Shown piece by piece: positions 1-7,535 of a stretch of 12,702 nucleotides of DNA. Made by a program: the position numbers and the translations under genes. Every line of letters begins with the position of its first letter. The first letter of the stretch is position 1. The notes beneath the pieces are model-generated. The model worked only from the letters and a program-made list of their open reading frames with translations. It was not told the origin of the DNA and did no database searches. The DNA is from Rhodobacteraceae bacterium UBA6273 (GTDB lineage: Bacteria; Pseudomonadota; Alphaproteobacteria; Rhodobacterales; Rhodobacteraceae), in contig DJUV01000056.1 of NCBI GenBank assembly GCA_002440625.1, positions 1 to 12,702 on the forward strand, read 5' to 3'.

Positions 1-93
1 TCCTTCGCCGCTGTCCAAGCTAAAAGTTTGAAAAGCCAAGGAAGCCCGGCTAGCTTCGGGCCAACAAACCTCGACATGGGCAGTGTCTTCAAA

Positions 94-1908
94 ATGAAAA
101 CGGCTTTCCTTTGCAACCTCGCGTCCGCCTTCGCCGCGGCACTGATCCTTCTTGCGCCTGCGGCAAGTCTCGCCGAACCGCAGCACGGCATAGCTATGTA
201 TGGAAAGCCCGCCCTCCCACCCGATTTTGTGTCCCTGCCCTATGCCAACCCGGATGCGCCGAAGGGCGGCAGGCTGCTTCTTGGCGAGGGTGGCAGTTTC
301 GATTCCTTCAACCCCTTCATACTCAAAGGCACCGCCCCCTCGGGCGTGTCGCTCTATGTCGTCGAGACGCTGATGGGCCGGTCGATCGACGAACCCTTCA
401 GCCTCTACGGCCTTCTCGCCGAATCGGTGGAGACCGACCCCGAGCGGACCTGGGTCGAATACACCCTCCGGCCCGAGGCAAAGTTCTCCGACGGCAGCCC
501 CGTCACCATCGACGATGTGATGTGGAGTTACGAGACCCTCGGCACCAAGGGCAGCCCGCGCTATGCCGGCGCCTGGGCCAAGGTGGCGAAGATGGAACAG
601 ACCGGGCCGCGTTCGGTCCGCTTCACCTTCACCGAAAGGGACCGTGAGCTTGCGATGCTGATGGGGATGCGGCCGATCCTGAAGAAGGCCCAGTGGGAGG
701 GCAAGGATTTCACCGAAAGCTCGCTCGATGCGCCCATCGGCTCCGGCCCCTATGTGATCGACAGGTTCGAGGCCGGGCGCTTCGTGTCCTACAAGCGCAA
801 CCCCGACTATTGGGGCAAGGACCTGGCCATCAATCGCGGGCGGCACAACTTCGACGAGATCCGCTATGACTTCTTCTCTGACGAGAACGGGTTGTTTCAA
901 GCCTTTACGGCCGGCCTCATCAACAGCTACCGCGAGACGAACGCGGCGAAGTGGCAAAGCCAGTTCAACTTCCCCGACGTGCAGTCGGGCGCGGTGGTAA
1001 AGGCCGAGATCCCGCACCAGCGGCCCTCGGGCATTGCCGGTTTCGTGATGAACACCCGCAACCCGATCTTCGCCGACTGGCGCGTGCGCGAGGCGATGAT
1101 CCTCGCCTTCAACTTCGAATTCATCAACACCACGCTGAACGGCGGCACCGAGCCGCGCATCACCTCCTACTTCTCCAACTCCGTCCTCGGCATGGATCAT
1201 GGCCCCGCGGCGGGGCTTGAGGCCGAGCTGCTCTCGCCCTTCGCTGCCGATCTGCCCCCCGGCACGATCGAGGGCTATTCCCTCCCCGTCGGCGATGCCG
1301 GCCAGGCGCTTGACCGCAAGGCGCTCAGGCAGGCGCGTTCGCTTCTGGAGGAGGCGGGCTGGACCGTGCAGGACGGTGTCCTGAAGAACGCCGACGGCAT
1401 GCCCTTCACCTTCGAGATCCTGCTTGCCGCCAGCGCCACCGAAACCCAATCGATCATCGACATCTATGTCGAGGCGCTGAAGAACCTCGGCATCACGCCG
1501 ACCATCACCGTCGCCGATACCGCGCAGTACAAGGAACGCACCGACAAATACGCCTTCGACATGGCCTATATGCTTCGCGCGCTCAGCCTGTCGCCCGGAA
1601 ATGAGCAATACCTCTACTGGGGCTCGAAGGTCGTCGATCAGCCCGGCGCCCGGAACTGGATGGGGATGAAGGCTCCGGCGGCGGAAAAGGCCATCGACAC
1701 TATGCTGAACGCCCGCAACACCGATGACTTCATCGCCGCCACCAAGGCGCTCGACCGGGTGCTGACGGCGGGGCGCTACGTGATCCCGATCTGGTTCTCG
1801 AAAACCGGCAAGATCGCCCATTCATCCCATCTTCACTACCCAACCCGTATTCCGCTATACGGCGACTGGCCGGGCTTTCAGCCCGAAGTCTGGTGGTATG
1901 AGGAATGA
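94..1908 (+). CDS. YejA-type periplasmic oligopeptide-binding protein of an ABC transporter (SBP family 5)
   Basis: This is a periplasmic solute receptor that would deliver peptides to an inner-membrane ABC importer. It is recognised as the YejA branch of family 5 binding proteins by the N-terminal pattern HGIAMYGKPALPPDF, then PYANPDAPKGGRL, FDSFNPF and the EPFSLYGLLAES block. The length of 604 residues is typical of YejA. Residues 1 to about 27 (MKTAFLCNLASAF to AASLA) form a Sec signal peptide with likely cleavage before EPQHG. The reading frame is open back to a TTG at 28, but the ATG at 94 gives the cleanest signal peptide. The ATG at 76 is the main alternative, and neither has a good ribosome binding site. 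No permease or ATPase genes follow; partners, if adjacent, must lie upstream of the window. The ligand could be oligopeptides or microcin C-like peptides. The family is certain, the substrate is not. Confidence 0.9.
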   Translation: MKTAFLCNLASAFAAALILLAPAASLAEPQHGIAMYGKPALPPDFVSLPYANPDAPKGGRLLLGEGGSFDSFNPFILKGTAPSGVSLYVVETLMGRSIDEPFSLYGLLAESVETDPERTWVEYTLRPEAKFSDGSPVTIDDVMWSYETLGTKGSPRYAGAWAKVAKMEQTGPRSVRFTFTERDRELAMLMGMRPILKKAQWEGKDFTESSLDAPIGSGPYVIDRFEAGRFVSYKRNPDYWGKDLAINRGRHNFDEIRYDFFSDENGLFQAFTAGLINSYRETNAAKWQSQFNFPDVQSGAVVKAEIPHQRPSGIAGFVMNTRNPIFADWRVREAMILAFNFEFINTTLNGGTEPRITSYFSNSVLGMDHGPAAGLEAELLSPFAADLPPGTIEGYSLPVGDAGQALDRKALRQARSLLEEAGWTVQDGVLKNADGMPFTFEILLAASATETQSIIDIYVEALKNLGITPTITVADTAQYKERTDKYAFDMAYMLRALSLSPGNEQYLYWGSKVVDQPGARNWMGMKAPAAEKAIDTMLNARNTDDFIAATKALDRVLTAGRYVIPIWFSKTGKIAHSSHLHYPTRIPLYGDWPGFQPEVWWYEE

Positions 1909-1910
1909 CC

Positions 1911-2024
1911 ATGAAGAAGATCGCTCTGGCCCTGCTTCTGGCGGCGCTCGCTGGCTGCAACACCATCGCCGGGGTCGGCGATGACGTCTCGGGCGGCGCC
2001 CGCACCGTGCAGGGCTGGATGTAG
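1911..2024 (+). CDS. entericidin A/B family small lipoprotein
   Basis: This gene encodes a 37-residue protein. It starts with MKKIALALLL, has the lipobox LAGC with the lipidated cysteine at residue 16, and continues NTIAGVGDDVSGG. The CNTIAGVG segment after the lipobox is the hallmark of entericidins, small cell-envelope lipoproteins. In E. coli, EcnA and EcnB form an antidote/toxin pair linked to stationary-phase lysis. The start is set by GAGGA at about 1900-1904, six bases ahead of the ATG. It begins two bases after the stop of the peptide-binding protein gene, so the two are probably co-transcribed. Only one entericidin is present, with no partner next to it, as is common in Alphaproteobacteria where a toxic role is not established. 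Family assignment is firm; function is inferred. Confidence 0.88.
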   Translation: MKKIALALLLAALAGCNTIAGVGDDVSGGARTVQGWM

Positions 2025-2113
2025 TTCCGACGAAATATCCGCATGGCGCTTTCGCCCCGGACAGAACGGGTGCAAACTGCTTGCGAAAGATCGGGACTGA
2101 CGGGACTGCGACG

Positions 2114-2431
2114 ATGAAATGGCATCATGTTCAGGAAAACTGGGCCGCCTTCTATGAGGCGATCATGGACAAATGGCCCGATGCCGACGAGGCGGAACTG
2201 GATGAGGTTGACGGCGACCAGCGCGCCTTCGTCGTCTACGTCGCCGAACTGACCGGTCAGGAGCCGGCCGATGCCCGCGACGAAATCCGCGAATGGCTGG
2301 CGGGGGAGCTTCCGTCTGACGTGGTGATGGACCCGCGCCATGACGACCAGTCGATCCGGCTTTCGGGCAAATACGTGCCCGAGGGCGAGGATGAGTCGGA
2401 CGATGACGCCCGCTTTGGGGATGACGGCTAG
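2114..2431 (+). CDS. small acidic CsbD-like protein, function unknown
   Basis: This gene encodes a 105-residue protein. Residues 1-65 follow the pattern of CsbD-like stress proteins: an NW near the start, a hydrophobic/basic stretch ending in KW at 20-21, then acidic residues leading to DEVDGDQRAF, a tract resembling ELTGQ, and a helix ending in REWL. Conservation is loose, so this is a divergent member at best. Residues 66-105 are hydrophilic and very acidic, with a tail rich in D and E (GEDESDDDARFGDDG). No signal peptide or membrane segment is visible. The frame stays open to 2081, but the ATG at 2114 is the first sensible start and begins the CsbD-like motif; its ribosome binding site is weak. 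It converges on phoB with nine bases between the two stops. CsbD proteins are abundant stress-induced proteins of unknown mechanism. Confidence 0.75.
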   Translation: MKWHHVQENWAAFYEAIMDKWPDADEAELDEVDGDQRAFVVYVAELTGQEPADARDEIREWLAGELPSDVVMDPRHDDQSIRLSGKYVPEGEDESDDDARFGDDG

Positions 2432-2440
2432 CGGCAGGCT

Positions 2441-3124
2441 TCAGCCGAGCGCGTAGCCCGCGCCGCGCACCGTCCTGACCGGGTCTTCGCCGCCATGGGC
2501 GCAAAGCGCCTTCCGCAAGCGCCCGACATGAACGTCCACAGTCCGGGTATCGACATAGATGTCGCGCCCCCAGACCCGGTCGAGCAACTGCTCGCGGCTC
2601 CAGACCCGGCCCGGCTTTTCCATGAAGGTGGTCAGCAGGCGGAACTCGGTCGGTCCGAGCTTCAGGACGTTGCCGCCGCGGTGGACGCGGTGGGTTTCGG
2701 GATCAAGCGTGATGTCGGCATATTCCAGCGTCTCGCCCATGCTCGACGGGCGCGAGCGGCGAAGCTGGGTGCGGACCCGCGCCATCAGTTCGGCCACCGA
2801 ATAGGGCTTCACGATGTAGTCATCCGCGCCAGTCTCAAGCCCGCGCACAAGGTCGGTTTCCTCGGACCGGGCCGACAGCATGATGATCGGCACGTTCTTG
2901 GTATCGGCGCGCGACTTCAAGCGGCGGCAGACCTCGATCCCCGAGACGCTTGGCAGCATCCAGTCGAGAACGATCAGGTCCGGCGCACCCTCGGCAACGA
3001 TCAGGAGCGCCTCTTCGCCATTGTCAGCCTGCTGGACGCGGAACCCCTCCGCCGCGAGGTTATAGGCCAGCACTTCCCGCTGCGCGGGTTCGTCCTCGAC
3101 CACCAGAACAGAGGGCGCCAGCAT
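2441..3124 (-). CDS. phoB: phosphate regulon response regulator PhoB
   Basis: PhoB is an OmpR-family transcription factor of 227 residues that is phosphorylated by PhoR and binds Pho boxes. The receiver domain (residues 4-120) has the acidic pair E10/D11, the phosphorylation site D54 in IVLDWMLP, the switch serine S84 and the conserved Y103 and K106 in DDYIVKP. The DNA-binding winged helix (about 130-226) carries LGPTEFRLL and the recognition-helix region TRTVDVHVGRLRKAL. D-W after the phospho-site and the LGPTEFRLL motif are typical of PhoB rather than other OmpR-type regulators. It is the last gene of the pst operon, two bases after the phoU stop. Being downstream of the Pho box ahead of pstS, it should amplify its own expression under phosphate starvation. 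The gene converges with the CsbD-like gene. Confidence 0.96.
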   Translation of the reverse strand: MLAPSVLVVEDEPAQREVLAYNLAAEGFRVQQADNGEEALLIVAEGAPDLIVLDWMLPSVSGIEVCRRLKSRADTKNVPIIMLSARSEETDLVRGLETGADDYIVKPYSVAELMARVRTQLRRSRPSSMGETLEYADITLDPETHRVHRGGNVLKLGPTEFRLLTTFMEKPGRVWSREQLLDRVWGRDIYVDTRTVDVHVGRLRKALCAHGGEDPVRTVRGAGYALG

Positions 3125-3126
3125 CC

Positions 3127-3840
3127 TCAGAGATCCTTCACGCCGACATCAGTGACGCTTTCGGCCTTGGGCCGCGCCTCATCGGGGAAGCTGCCGGTCA
3201 CAAGATAGATCACCTGTTCGGCGATCGAGGTGGCATGGTCGCCCATCCGCTCGATGTTCTTGGCGATGAAGTGAAGGTGCATGCAGGCTGTGATGTTGCG
3301 CGGGTCTTCCATCATATGGGTCAGGAATTCGCGGAACAGCGCGTTGTACATCTGGTCGATGTCCTTGTCGCGGTTGCGGACATCCTCGGCCAAGGCCACG
3401 TCGCGGTGGATATAGGCGTCAAGCGCATGGCCCAGCATCTCGGCCACCGCCTTCGACATCCGGCGCAGCGATCCGCCTGCCCCGCCGATCGCCGTCATCT
3501 GGCCAAGGACGTTGGCGCGCTTGGCCATGTTCTTGGCATAGTCGGCAACCCGTTCAAGGCTGGCCGCGATCTTCATCACGCTGAGAACCGTGCGCAGGTC
3601 GGATGCCGTCGGTGCGCGGAGCGCGATCAGCCGCGCCGCCTCCTCGTTCACCCGCTCCTCCAGCGCGTCGATGGCCTTGTCGCCCTGGCGGACCCTTTCG
3701 GCCAGGTCCTCGTCGCGGGTATCAAGCGCCTGGGCGGCGTCGAGAATGGCGGTTTCGACCATGCCGCCCATCTTGACGATCATCGCCTGGATCGCCTCAA
3801 GATCGCGGTCGAAGGCGCTGAGAATGTGTCTTTCGCTCAT
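3127..3840 (-). CDS. phoU: phosphate signalling protein PhoU
   Basis: PhoU is a cytoplasmic protein of 237 residues that links the Pst transporter to PhoR and keeps the Pho regulon off when phosphate is plentiful. It starts MSERHILSAFDRDLEAI and has two repeated three-helix PhoU domains. Each carries the metal-binding type signature of the family: ERVADYAKN in the first and ERMGDHATS in the second, the latter preceded by HFIAKN. Length matches the family norm of about 235-240. The start is the ATG at 3840, with GGGGAA four bases ahead of it; a TTG at 3852 in the same frame is less likely because it would overlap that site. The gene lies between pstB and phoB in the same operon. Confidence 0.96.
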   Translation of the reverse strand: MSERHILSAFDRDLEAIQAMIVKMGGMVETAILDAAQALDTRDEDLAERVRQGDKAIDALEERVNEEAARLIALRAPTASDLRTVLSVMKIAASLERVADYAKNMAKRANVLGQMTAIGGAGGSLRRMSKAVAEMLGHALDAYIHRDVALAEDVRNRDKDIDQMYNALFREFLTHMMEDPRNITACMHLHFIAKNIERMGDHATSIAEQVIYLVTGSFPDEARPKAESVTDVGVKDL

Positions 3841-3855
3841 CTGGTTCCCCAAGGC

Positions 3856-4653
3856 TCAGCCGATACGGCCGGTGATGTAGCTTTCCGTGCGCGGATCGCG
3901 GGGTTTGGTGAAGATCTGGGTCGTCTCGCCGAATTCGACAAGGTTGCCGAGATGGAAGAAGGCGGTGCGCTGGCTGACGCGGGCGGCCTGCTGCATCGAA
4001 TGGGTGACGATCACGACCGAAAACTGAGCGCGCAACTCGTCGATCAGTTCCTCGACCTGCGCGGTGGCGATGGGGTCGAGCGCCGAACAGGGCTCGTCCA
4101 TCAGCAGAACCTCGGGCGAGGTCGCGATGGCCCGCGCGATGCAGAGCCGCTGTTGCTGGCCGCCCGACAGGCCGGTGCCGGGCTGGTGCAGCCGGTCCTT
4201 GACCTCTTTCCAGAGGGCGGCCCGGCGGAGCGAAGTTTCGACCACCTCGTCAAGCTCGGCCTTCGACCGGGTCAACCCGTGGATGCGGGGACCGTAGGCC
4301 ACGTTGTCAAAGATCGACTTCGGGAAGGGGTTTGGTTTCTGGAACACCATGCCGACCTTGGCGCGAAGCTGCACCGGGTCGACGCGCTTGTCGTAGATAT
4401 CCTCGCCGTCGAGCGTGATGCGGCCCTCGACCCGGCAGCTTGGGATGGTGTCATTCATCCGGTTCAGGCAGCGCAGAAACGTCGACTTGCCGCAGCCCGA
4501 AGGGCCGATGAAGGCGGTGACCATGCGGTCGTGAATGTCGACGTCCACATCCTTGATGGCGTGGTTGTCGCCGTAATAGACCTGCGCATTCCGGGCCGAG
4601 ATCTTGATTGCGGTGGCGGTAATCTCGGCCTCGCGGCGTGTCATGTCATTCAT
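3856..4653 (-). CDS. pstB: phosphate ABC transporter ATP-binding protein PstB
   Basis: PstB is the ATPase of the high-affinity phosphate importer PstSCAB, acting on the cytoplasmic face as a dimer. From the ATG at 4653 it has 265 residues: Walker [10 protein letters not shown] at 50-58, the Q-loop glutamine at 105 in FQKPNPF, signature LSGGQQQR from 162, Walker B VLLMDEP at 182-188 and the switch histidine at 218 in [15 protein letters not shown] and [10 protein letters not shown] are PstB-specific blocks. I chose 4653 because GGAGAG lies seven bases ahead of it. An in-frame ATG at 4674 would add seven residues and begins one base after the pstA stop, but it lacks a good ribosome binding site. 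Confidence 0.97.
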   Translation of the reverse strand: MNDMTRREAEITATAIKISARNAQVYYGDNHAIKDVDVDIHDRMVTAFIGPSGCGKSTFLRCLNRMNDTIPSCRVEGRITLDGEDIYDKRVDPVQLRAKVGMVFQKPNPFPKSIFDNVAYGPRIHGLTRSKAELDEVVETSLRRAALWKEVKDRLHQPGTGLSGGQQQRLCIARAIATSPEVLLMDEPCSALDPIATAQVEELIDELRAQFSVVIVTHSMQQAARVSQRTAFFHLGNLVEFGETTQIFTKPRDPRTESYITGRIG

Positions 4654-4675
4654 GGTCAGGCTCTCCGTCGGCATC

Positions 4676-6019
4676 TTACCAGCGCCGCTCGAAACGGCGG
4701 CGCAGAAGGATCGCGGCCGCGTTCATGGTTACAAGGAATATCAGAAGGACGATGATCGCGCCCCCTGCCCGTTCGACAAAGGCCGGGTCGGCGCGCTGGG
4801 TCCAGTTGTAGACCTGCACCGGCAGGGCCGAGGCCGGGTCGAAGAAGCCTTCGGGCGGCGCGCCGGGATATTCGCGGACAAAGGCCACCATGCCGATCAG
4901 AAGAAGCGGCGCGGTTTCCCCCAGCGCCTGCGCTAGGCCGATGATCATGCCGGTCAGGATACCGGGGGCTGCCAGCGGCAGGACGTGGTGGAAGACCGAT
5001 TGCATCTTCGACGCACCAACGCCGAGCGCCGCATCGCGGATCGAGGGCGGCACGGCTTTCAGTGCGGCGCGGGCCGGGATGATGATCCGGGGCAGCGTCA
5101 TCAGCGTCAGGACAAGCCCGCCGACGATGGGCGCGGATTGCGGCAGACCGGCGAAGTTGATGAAGATCGCAAGGCCGAGGATGCCGTAGACGATGGAAGG
5201 AACCGCGGCGAGGTTCGAGATATTCACCTCGATCAGATCGGTGAAACGGTTCTTCGGCGCGAATTCCTCAAGATAGATGGATGCGGCGACGCCAATGGGC
5301 AGCGACAGCACCAGAACCACGATCATCATGTAGAGCGAGCCCAGGATGGCGACGCCAAGCCCCGCCGCCTCGGGCCTTTGCTCGGAAGCATCGGGCGCGG
5401 TGATGAAGCCCATGTTGAAGCGGCTGTGGAGGATGCCCGCATCTTTCAGCGCATCGGCAAGGGCAAGCTGTTCGGGGCTGATGTTGGAATCGAGCGCTGC
5501 GGAGTCCATCGTGACCCGGCCCTTGAAGTAGCCGTCGATCCGGCCTGAGGCGAGCGCCTCGAAACTGATCGTCTGGCCGACGAGGGTGGGATCGGCCAGC
5601 ACCATGTCGCGAAGCTGCGCCGGGGCGTCCTGGCTGATAAGCGCGCCGATGGCCTTAGCCTTCAGGCCCTGATCGGAGATGCCGTTTTCCTCCATCGCCG
5701 CCTGCAGGCCCTTGGTCAGCAGGGGCGCATAGCCAACGGTCGTGACCTTGGCCATGACCGCAGGATCGAGCTTGCCCGACTTGTCGAGCTTCTTCGCGTC
5801 GAGCGTGACCGGAATTGCGATAGTGGTCTGGCGGAAGACCGAAACCCCGTTCGCGAAGATCGAGACCAGAAGAAGCGTAAGCGCGATCAGCGCGACGGTA
5901 ACGGCGGCCAGACCATAGGCGCGGAACCGCGCCTCGGCGGCATTCCGGCGGCGGGTGCGGTCGTCAAGCGTCAGGAGCGAGCGCTTGCCGGGAACCGTCT
6001 GAGCCGTTGTATCGGTCAT
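4676..6019 (-). CDS. pstA: phosphate ABC transporter permease PstA, long form with N-terminal periplasmic domain
   Basis: PstA is an inner-membrane channel subunit of PstSCAB. At 447 residues it is much longer than E. coli PstA (about 296). Residues 1-35 are a basic cytoplasmic N-terminus, a membrane helix spans about 36-57, and residues 58-218 form a hydrophilic insert, predicted periplasmic, matching what is known as DUF3333 in alphaproteobacterial PstA proteins. The permease core follows: helices from about 222, [10 protein letters not shown] at 249-258, [14 protein letters not shown] at about 269-282, and the EAA-type loop [21 protein letters not shown] at about 328-348 that docks on Pst[11 protein letters not shown] is typical of PstA. 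Its ATG overlaps the pstC stop by four bases, implying translational coupling. The frame is intact and there is no sign of a fusion error. Confidence 0.95.
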   Translation of the reverse strand: MTDTTAQTVPGKRSLLTLDDRTRRRNAAEARFRAYGLAAVTVALIALTLLLVSIFANGVSVFRQTTIAIPVTLDAKKLDKSGKLDPAVMAKVTTVGYAPLLTKGLQAAMEENGISDQGLKAKAIGALISQDAPAQLRDMVLADPTLVGQTISFEALASGRIDGYFKGRVTMDSAALDSNISPEQLALADALKDAGILHSRFNMGFITAPDASEQRPEAAGLGVAILGSLYMMIVVLVLSLPIGVAASIYLEEFAPKNRFTDLIEVNISNLAAVPSIVYGILGLAIFINFAGLPQSAPIVGGLVLTLMTLPRIIIPARAALKAVPPSIRDAALGVGASKMQSVFHHVLPLAAPGILTGMIIGLAQALGETAPLLLIGMVAFVREYPGAPPEGFFDPASALPVQVYNWTQRADPAFVERAGGAIIVLLIFLVTMNAAAILLRRRFERRW

Positions 6020-7476
6020 TCGTACTGCTCCCGGTATTTGCGCACGATGTAGAGCGCGAAGATGTTCAGCGCGAGGGTGATGGTGAAGAGCGTCAGCCCC
6101 AGCGCGAAGGCAACCAGCGTCTCGGGCGAGGCGAATTCGGTGTCGCCGGTCAACTGGCTCACGATCTTCACCGTCACCGTCGTCATCGCCTCGAAGGGGT
6201 TGAGGCTGAGCTTTGCCGCCGCCCCTGCCCCCATCACGACGATCATTGTCTCACCGATGGCGCGGCTTGCCGCCAGAAGAATGGCGCCGACGACGCCCGG
6301 CAAGGCTGCGGGGAGGACCACCTGCTTGATCGTCTCGGAGGGCGTGGCACCCAGCCCGAGCGAACCGTCACGCAGCGACTGCGGCACGGCGTTGATGATG
6401 TCGTCCGAAAGCGAGGAGACGAAGGGAATGACCATGATCCCCATGACCAGTCCTGCCGTCATCACCGAGGACGAAGACGTGCCAAGCCCAAGGGGCTGCG
6501 CGAAGTAGTCGCGCAGCATCGGCCCCACGGTGACAAGCGCGAAGAGGCCGTAGACGATCGTCGGGATCCCCGCAAGGATCTCGATGGCGGGCTTGACGAT
6601 GGCGCGGGTCCGCTTCGAGGCATATTCGGACAGGTAGATCGCGATCATCAGCCCGATGGGGGCGGCGACCAGAAGGGCGATGAACGAGACATAGAGCGTA
6701 CCCCAAAGGAGCGGCCAGATGCCGAGGTCCGATCCGCCGCGGAACTGCGGATTCCAGGTCAGGCTGAAGAGGAAGTCCTTGACCGGGTAGAGGCGGAAGA
6801 AACTCAGGCTCTCGAAAAGGAGCGAGGCGATGATGCCGATGGTCGTCAGGACTGCGATCAGCGAAGAGCCGATGAGAAGTGCGAGGACGAAGGTTTCCGA
6901 GACATTTCGCGCGCGCAGATCAGGCCGGATGCGGCGGAGCGACAGGACAAGCCCGGCGATCGCGGTCAGAAGGACGGTGACAGTCATCGCCCGCCGCCCG
7001 CCCCGGCTTTCGGTGCGAAATAGTTTTGCCGCCTCGAAGACGGTGGGCTTCACTTCGCCACCCAGTGCCACGCCGACCGCGCCAAGCCGGTCGCGGAGGC
7101 CGCCCATATCGGCGCCAAGGGCGGCGATGCCGGCCTCGGTCAGCCCCTCTCGTGCGCCGATGACGTCAAGCCCGTCGGAAATGCGGCGCACATCGCTCAT
7201 CACCAGCGAGGCGGAACTGCCTTCTGGGATGTCGGCGGGTGCCAGAAGCGCTGCGGCGTTGCGCTCGATCACCACCGGCTGGATCAGAAGCCATGCCGCT
7301 ATCAGGAGGAGCGCCGGCACCGCGGTGAAGAGAAGGACCATCTGGCCGTGATGCCCGGGCAGCGAGTGCAGCTGGCGGGGATCACCGCCGGTGGACTTCA
7401 GCGCCCGCATCCGGCCCGCGAGGAATCCTGCCGCGGCCAGCGCCAGCACGACAAGAAGGATCATTCCAAGGCTCAT
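6016..7476 (-). CDS. pstC: phosphate ABC transporter permease PstC, long form
   Basis: PstC is the second inner-membrane channel subunit of the phosphate importer. It has 486 residues from the ATG at 7476, against about 320 in E. coli. The extra N-terminal part carries a helix at about 3-20, another at about 46-70, a hydrophilic segment rich in G, A and acidic residues (about 71-160), and a third helix at about 163-180. The usual permease core then begins near 195: YLSEYASKRTR, AGIPTIVYGLFAL and the EAA-type loop DGSLGLGATPSETIKQVVLP, followed by SRAIGETMIVVMGAG. A GTG at 7485 in the same frame is possible but less likely; the ATG is preceded by a G-rich stretch (GGTGGGTGGA). It follows pstS after a hairpin and overlaps pstA by four bases. 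Confidence 0.95.
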   Translation of the reverse strand: MSLGMILLVVLALAAAGFLAGRMRALKSTGGDPRQLHSLPGHHGQMVLLFTAVPALLLIAAWLLIQPVVIERNAAALLAPADIPEGSSASLVMSDVRRISDGLDVIGAREGLTEAGIAALGADMGGLRDRLGAVGVALGGEVKPTVFEAAKLFRTESRGGRRAMTVTVLLTAIAGLVLSLRRIRPDLRARNVSETFVLALLIGSSLIAVLTTIGIIASLLFESLSFFRLYPVKDFLFSLTWNPQFRGGSDLGIWPLLWGTLYVSFIALLVAAPIGLMIAIYLSEYASKRTRAIVKPAIEILAGIPTIVYGLFALVTVGPMLRDYFAQPLGLGTSSSSVMTAGLVMGIMVIPFVSSLSDDIINAVPQSLRDGSLGLGATPSETIKQVVLPAALPGVVGAILLAASRAIGETMIVVMGAGAAAKLSLNPFEAMTTVTVKIVSQLTGDTEFASPETLVAFALGLTLFTITLALNIFALYIVRKYREQYE

Positions 7477-7498
7477 TCCACCCACCAGAAAAGAAGGT

Positions 7499-7523
7499 CC
7501 GGGCGGCGATGACCGCCGCCCGG
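7499..7523 (-). terminator. GC-rich hairpin between pstS and pstC, probable attenuator
   Basis: A perfect 10-base-pair inverted repeat, CCGGGCGGCG and CGCCGCCCGG, flanks a five-base loop. It sits 12 bases after the pstS stop and before the pstC start. On the transcribed strand it is followed by the pyrimidine-rich stretch ACCTTCTTTTCT, which resembles but is not a clean U-tract. The placement fits a partial terminator or mRNA-stabilising structure that makes pstS transcript exceed that of the permease genes. Hairpin geometry is seen directly; its activity is inferred. Confidence 0.68.
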
Positions 7524-7535
7524 TGCGTCAATCGC

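Noticed and set aside
44..61. Small inverted repeat GCCCG/CGGGC ahead of the peptide-binding protein gene
   Set aside because: The stem is only five base pairs with an eight-base loop and no T-run, so it is not convincing as a terminator of an upstream gene.
2025..2113. Possible terminator hairpins between the entericidin and CsbD-like genes (GGCG-CTTT-CGCC and CCCG...CGGG)
   Set aside because: Each stem has only four base pairs and no T-run follows.
2950..4755. 601-codon plus-strand open frame antisense to phoB, phoU and pstB
   Set aside because: It spans several well-supported minus-strand genes, and its translation is rich in Arg, His, Gly and Asp with no recognisable family. Long antisense frames are expected from codon bias in GC-rich DNA.
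6007..7023. 338-codon plus-strand open frame antisense to pstC
   Set aside because: The translation is a repetitive Arg/Asp/Gly/Gln-rich shadow of a membrane protein gene, with no motif or ribosome binding site.
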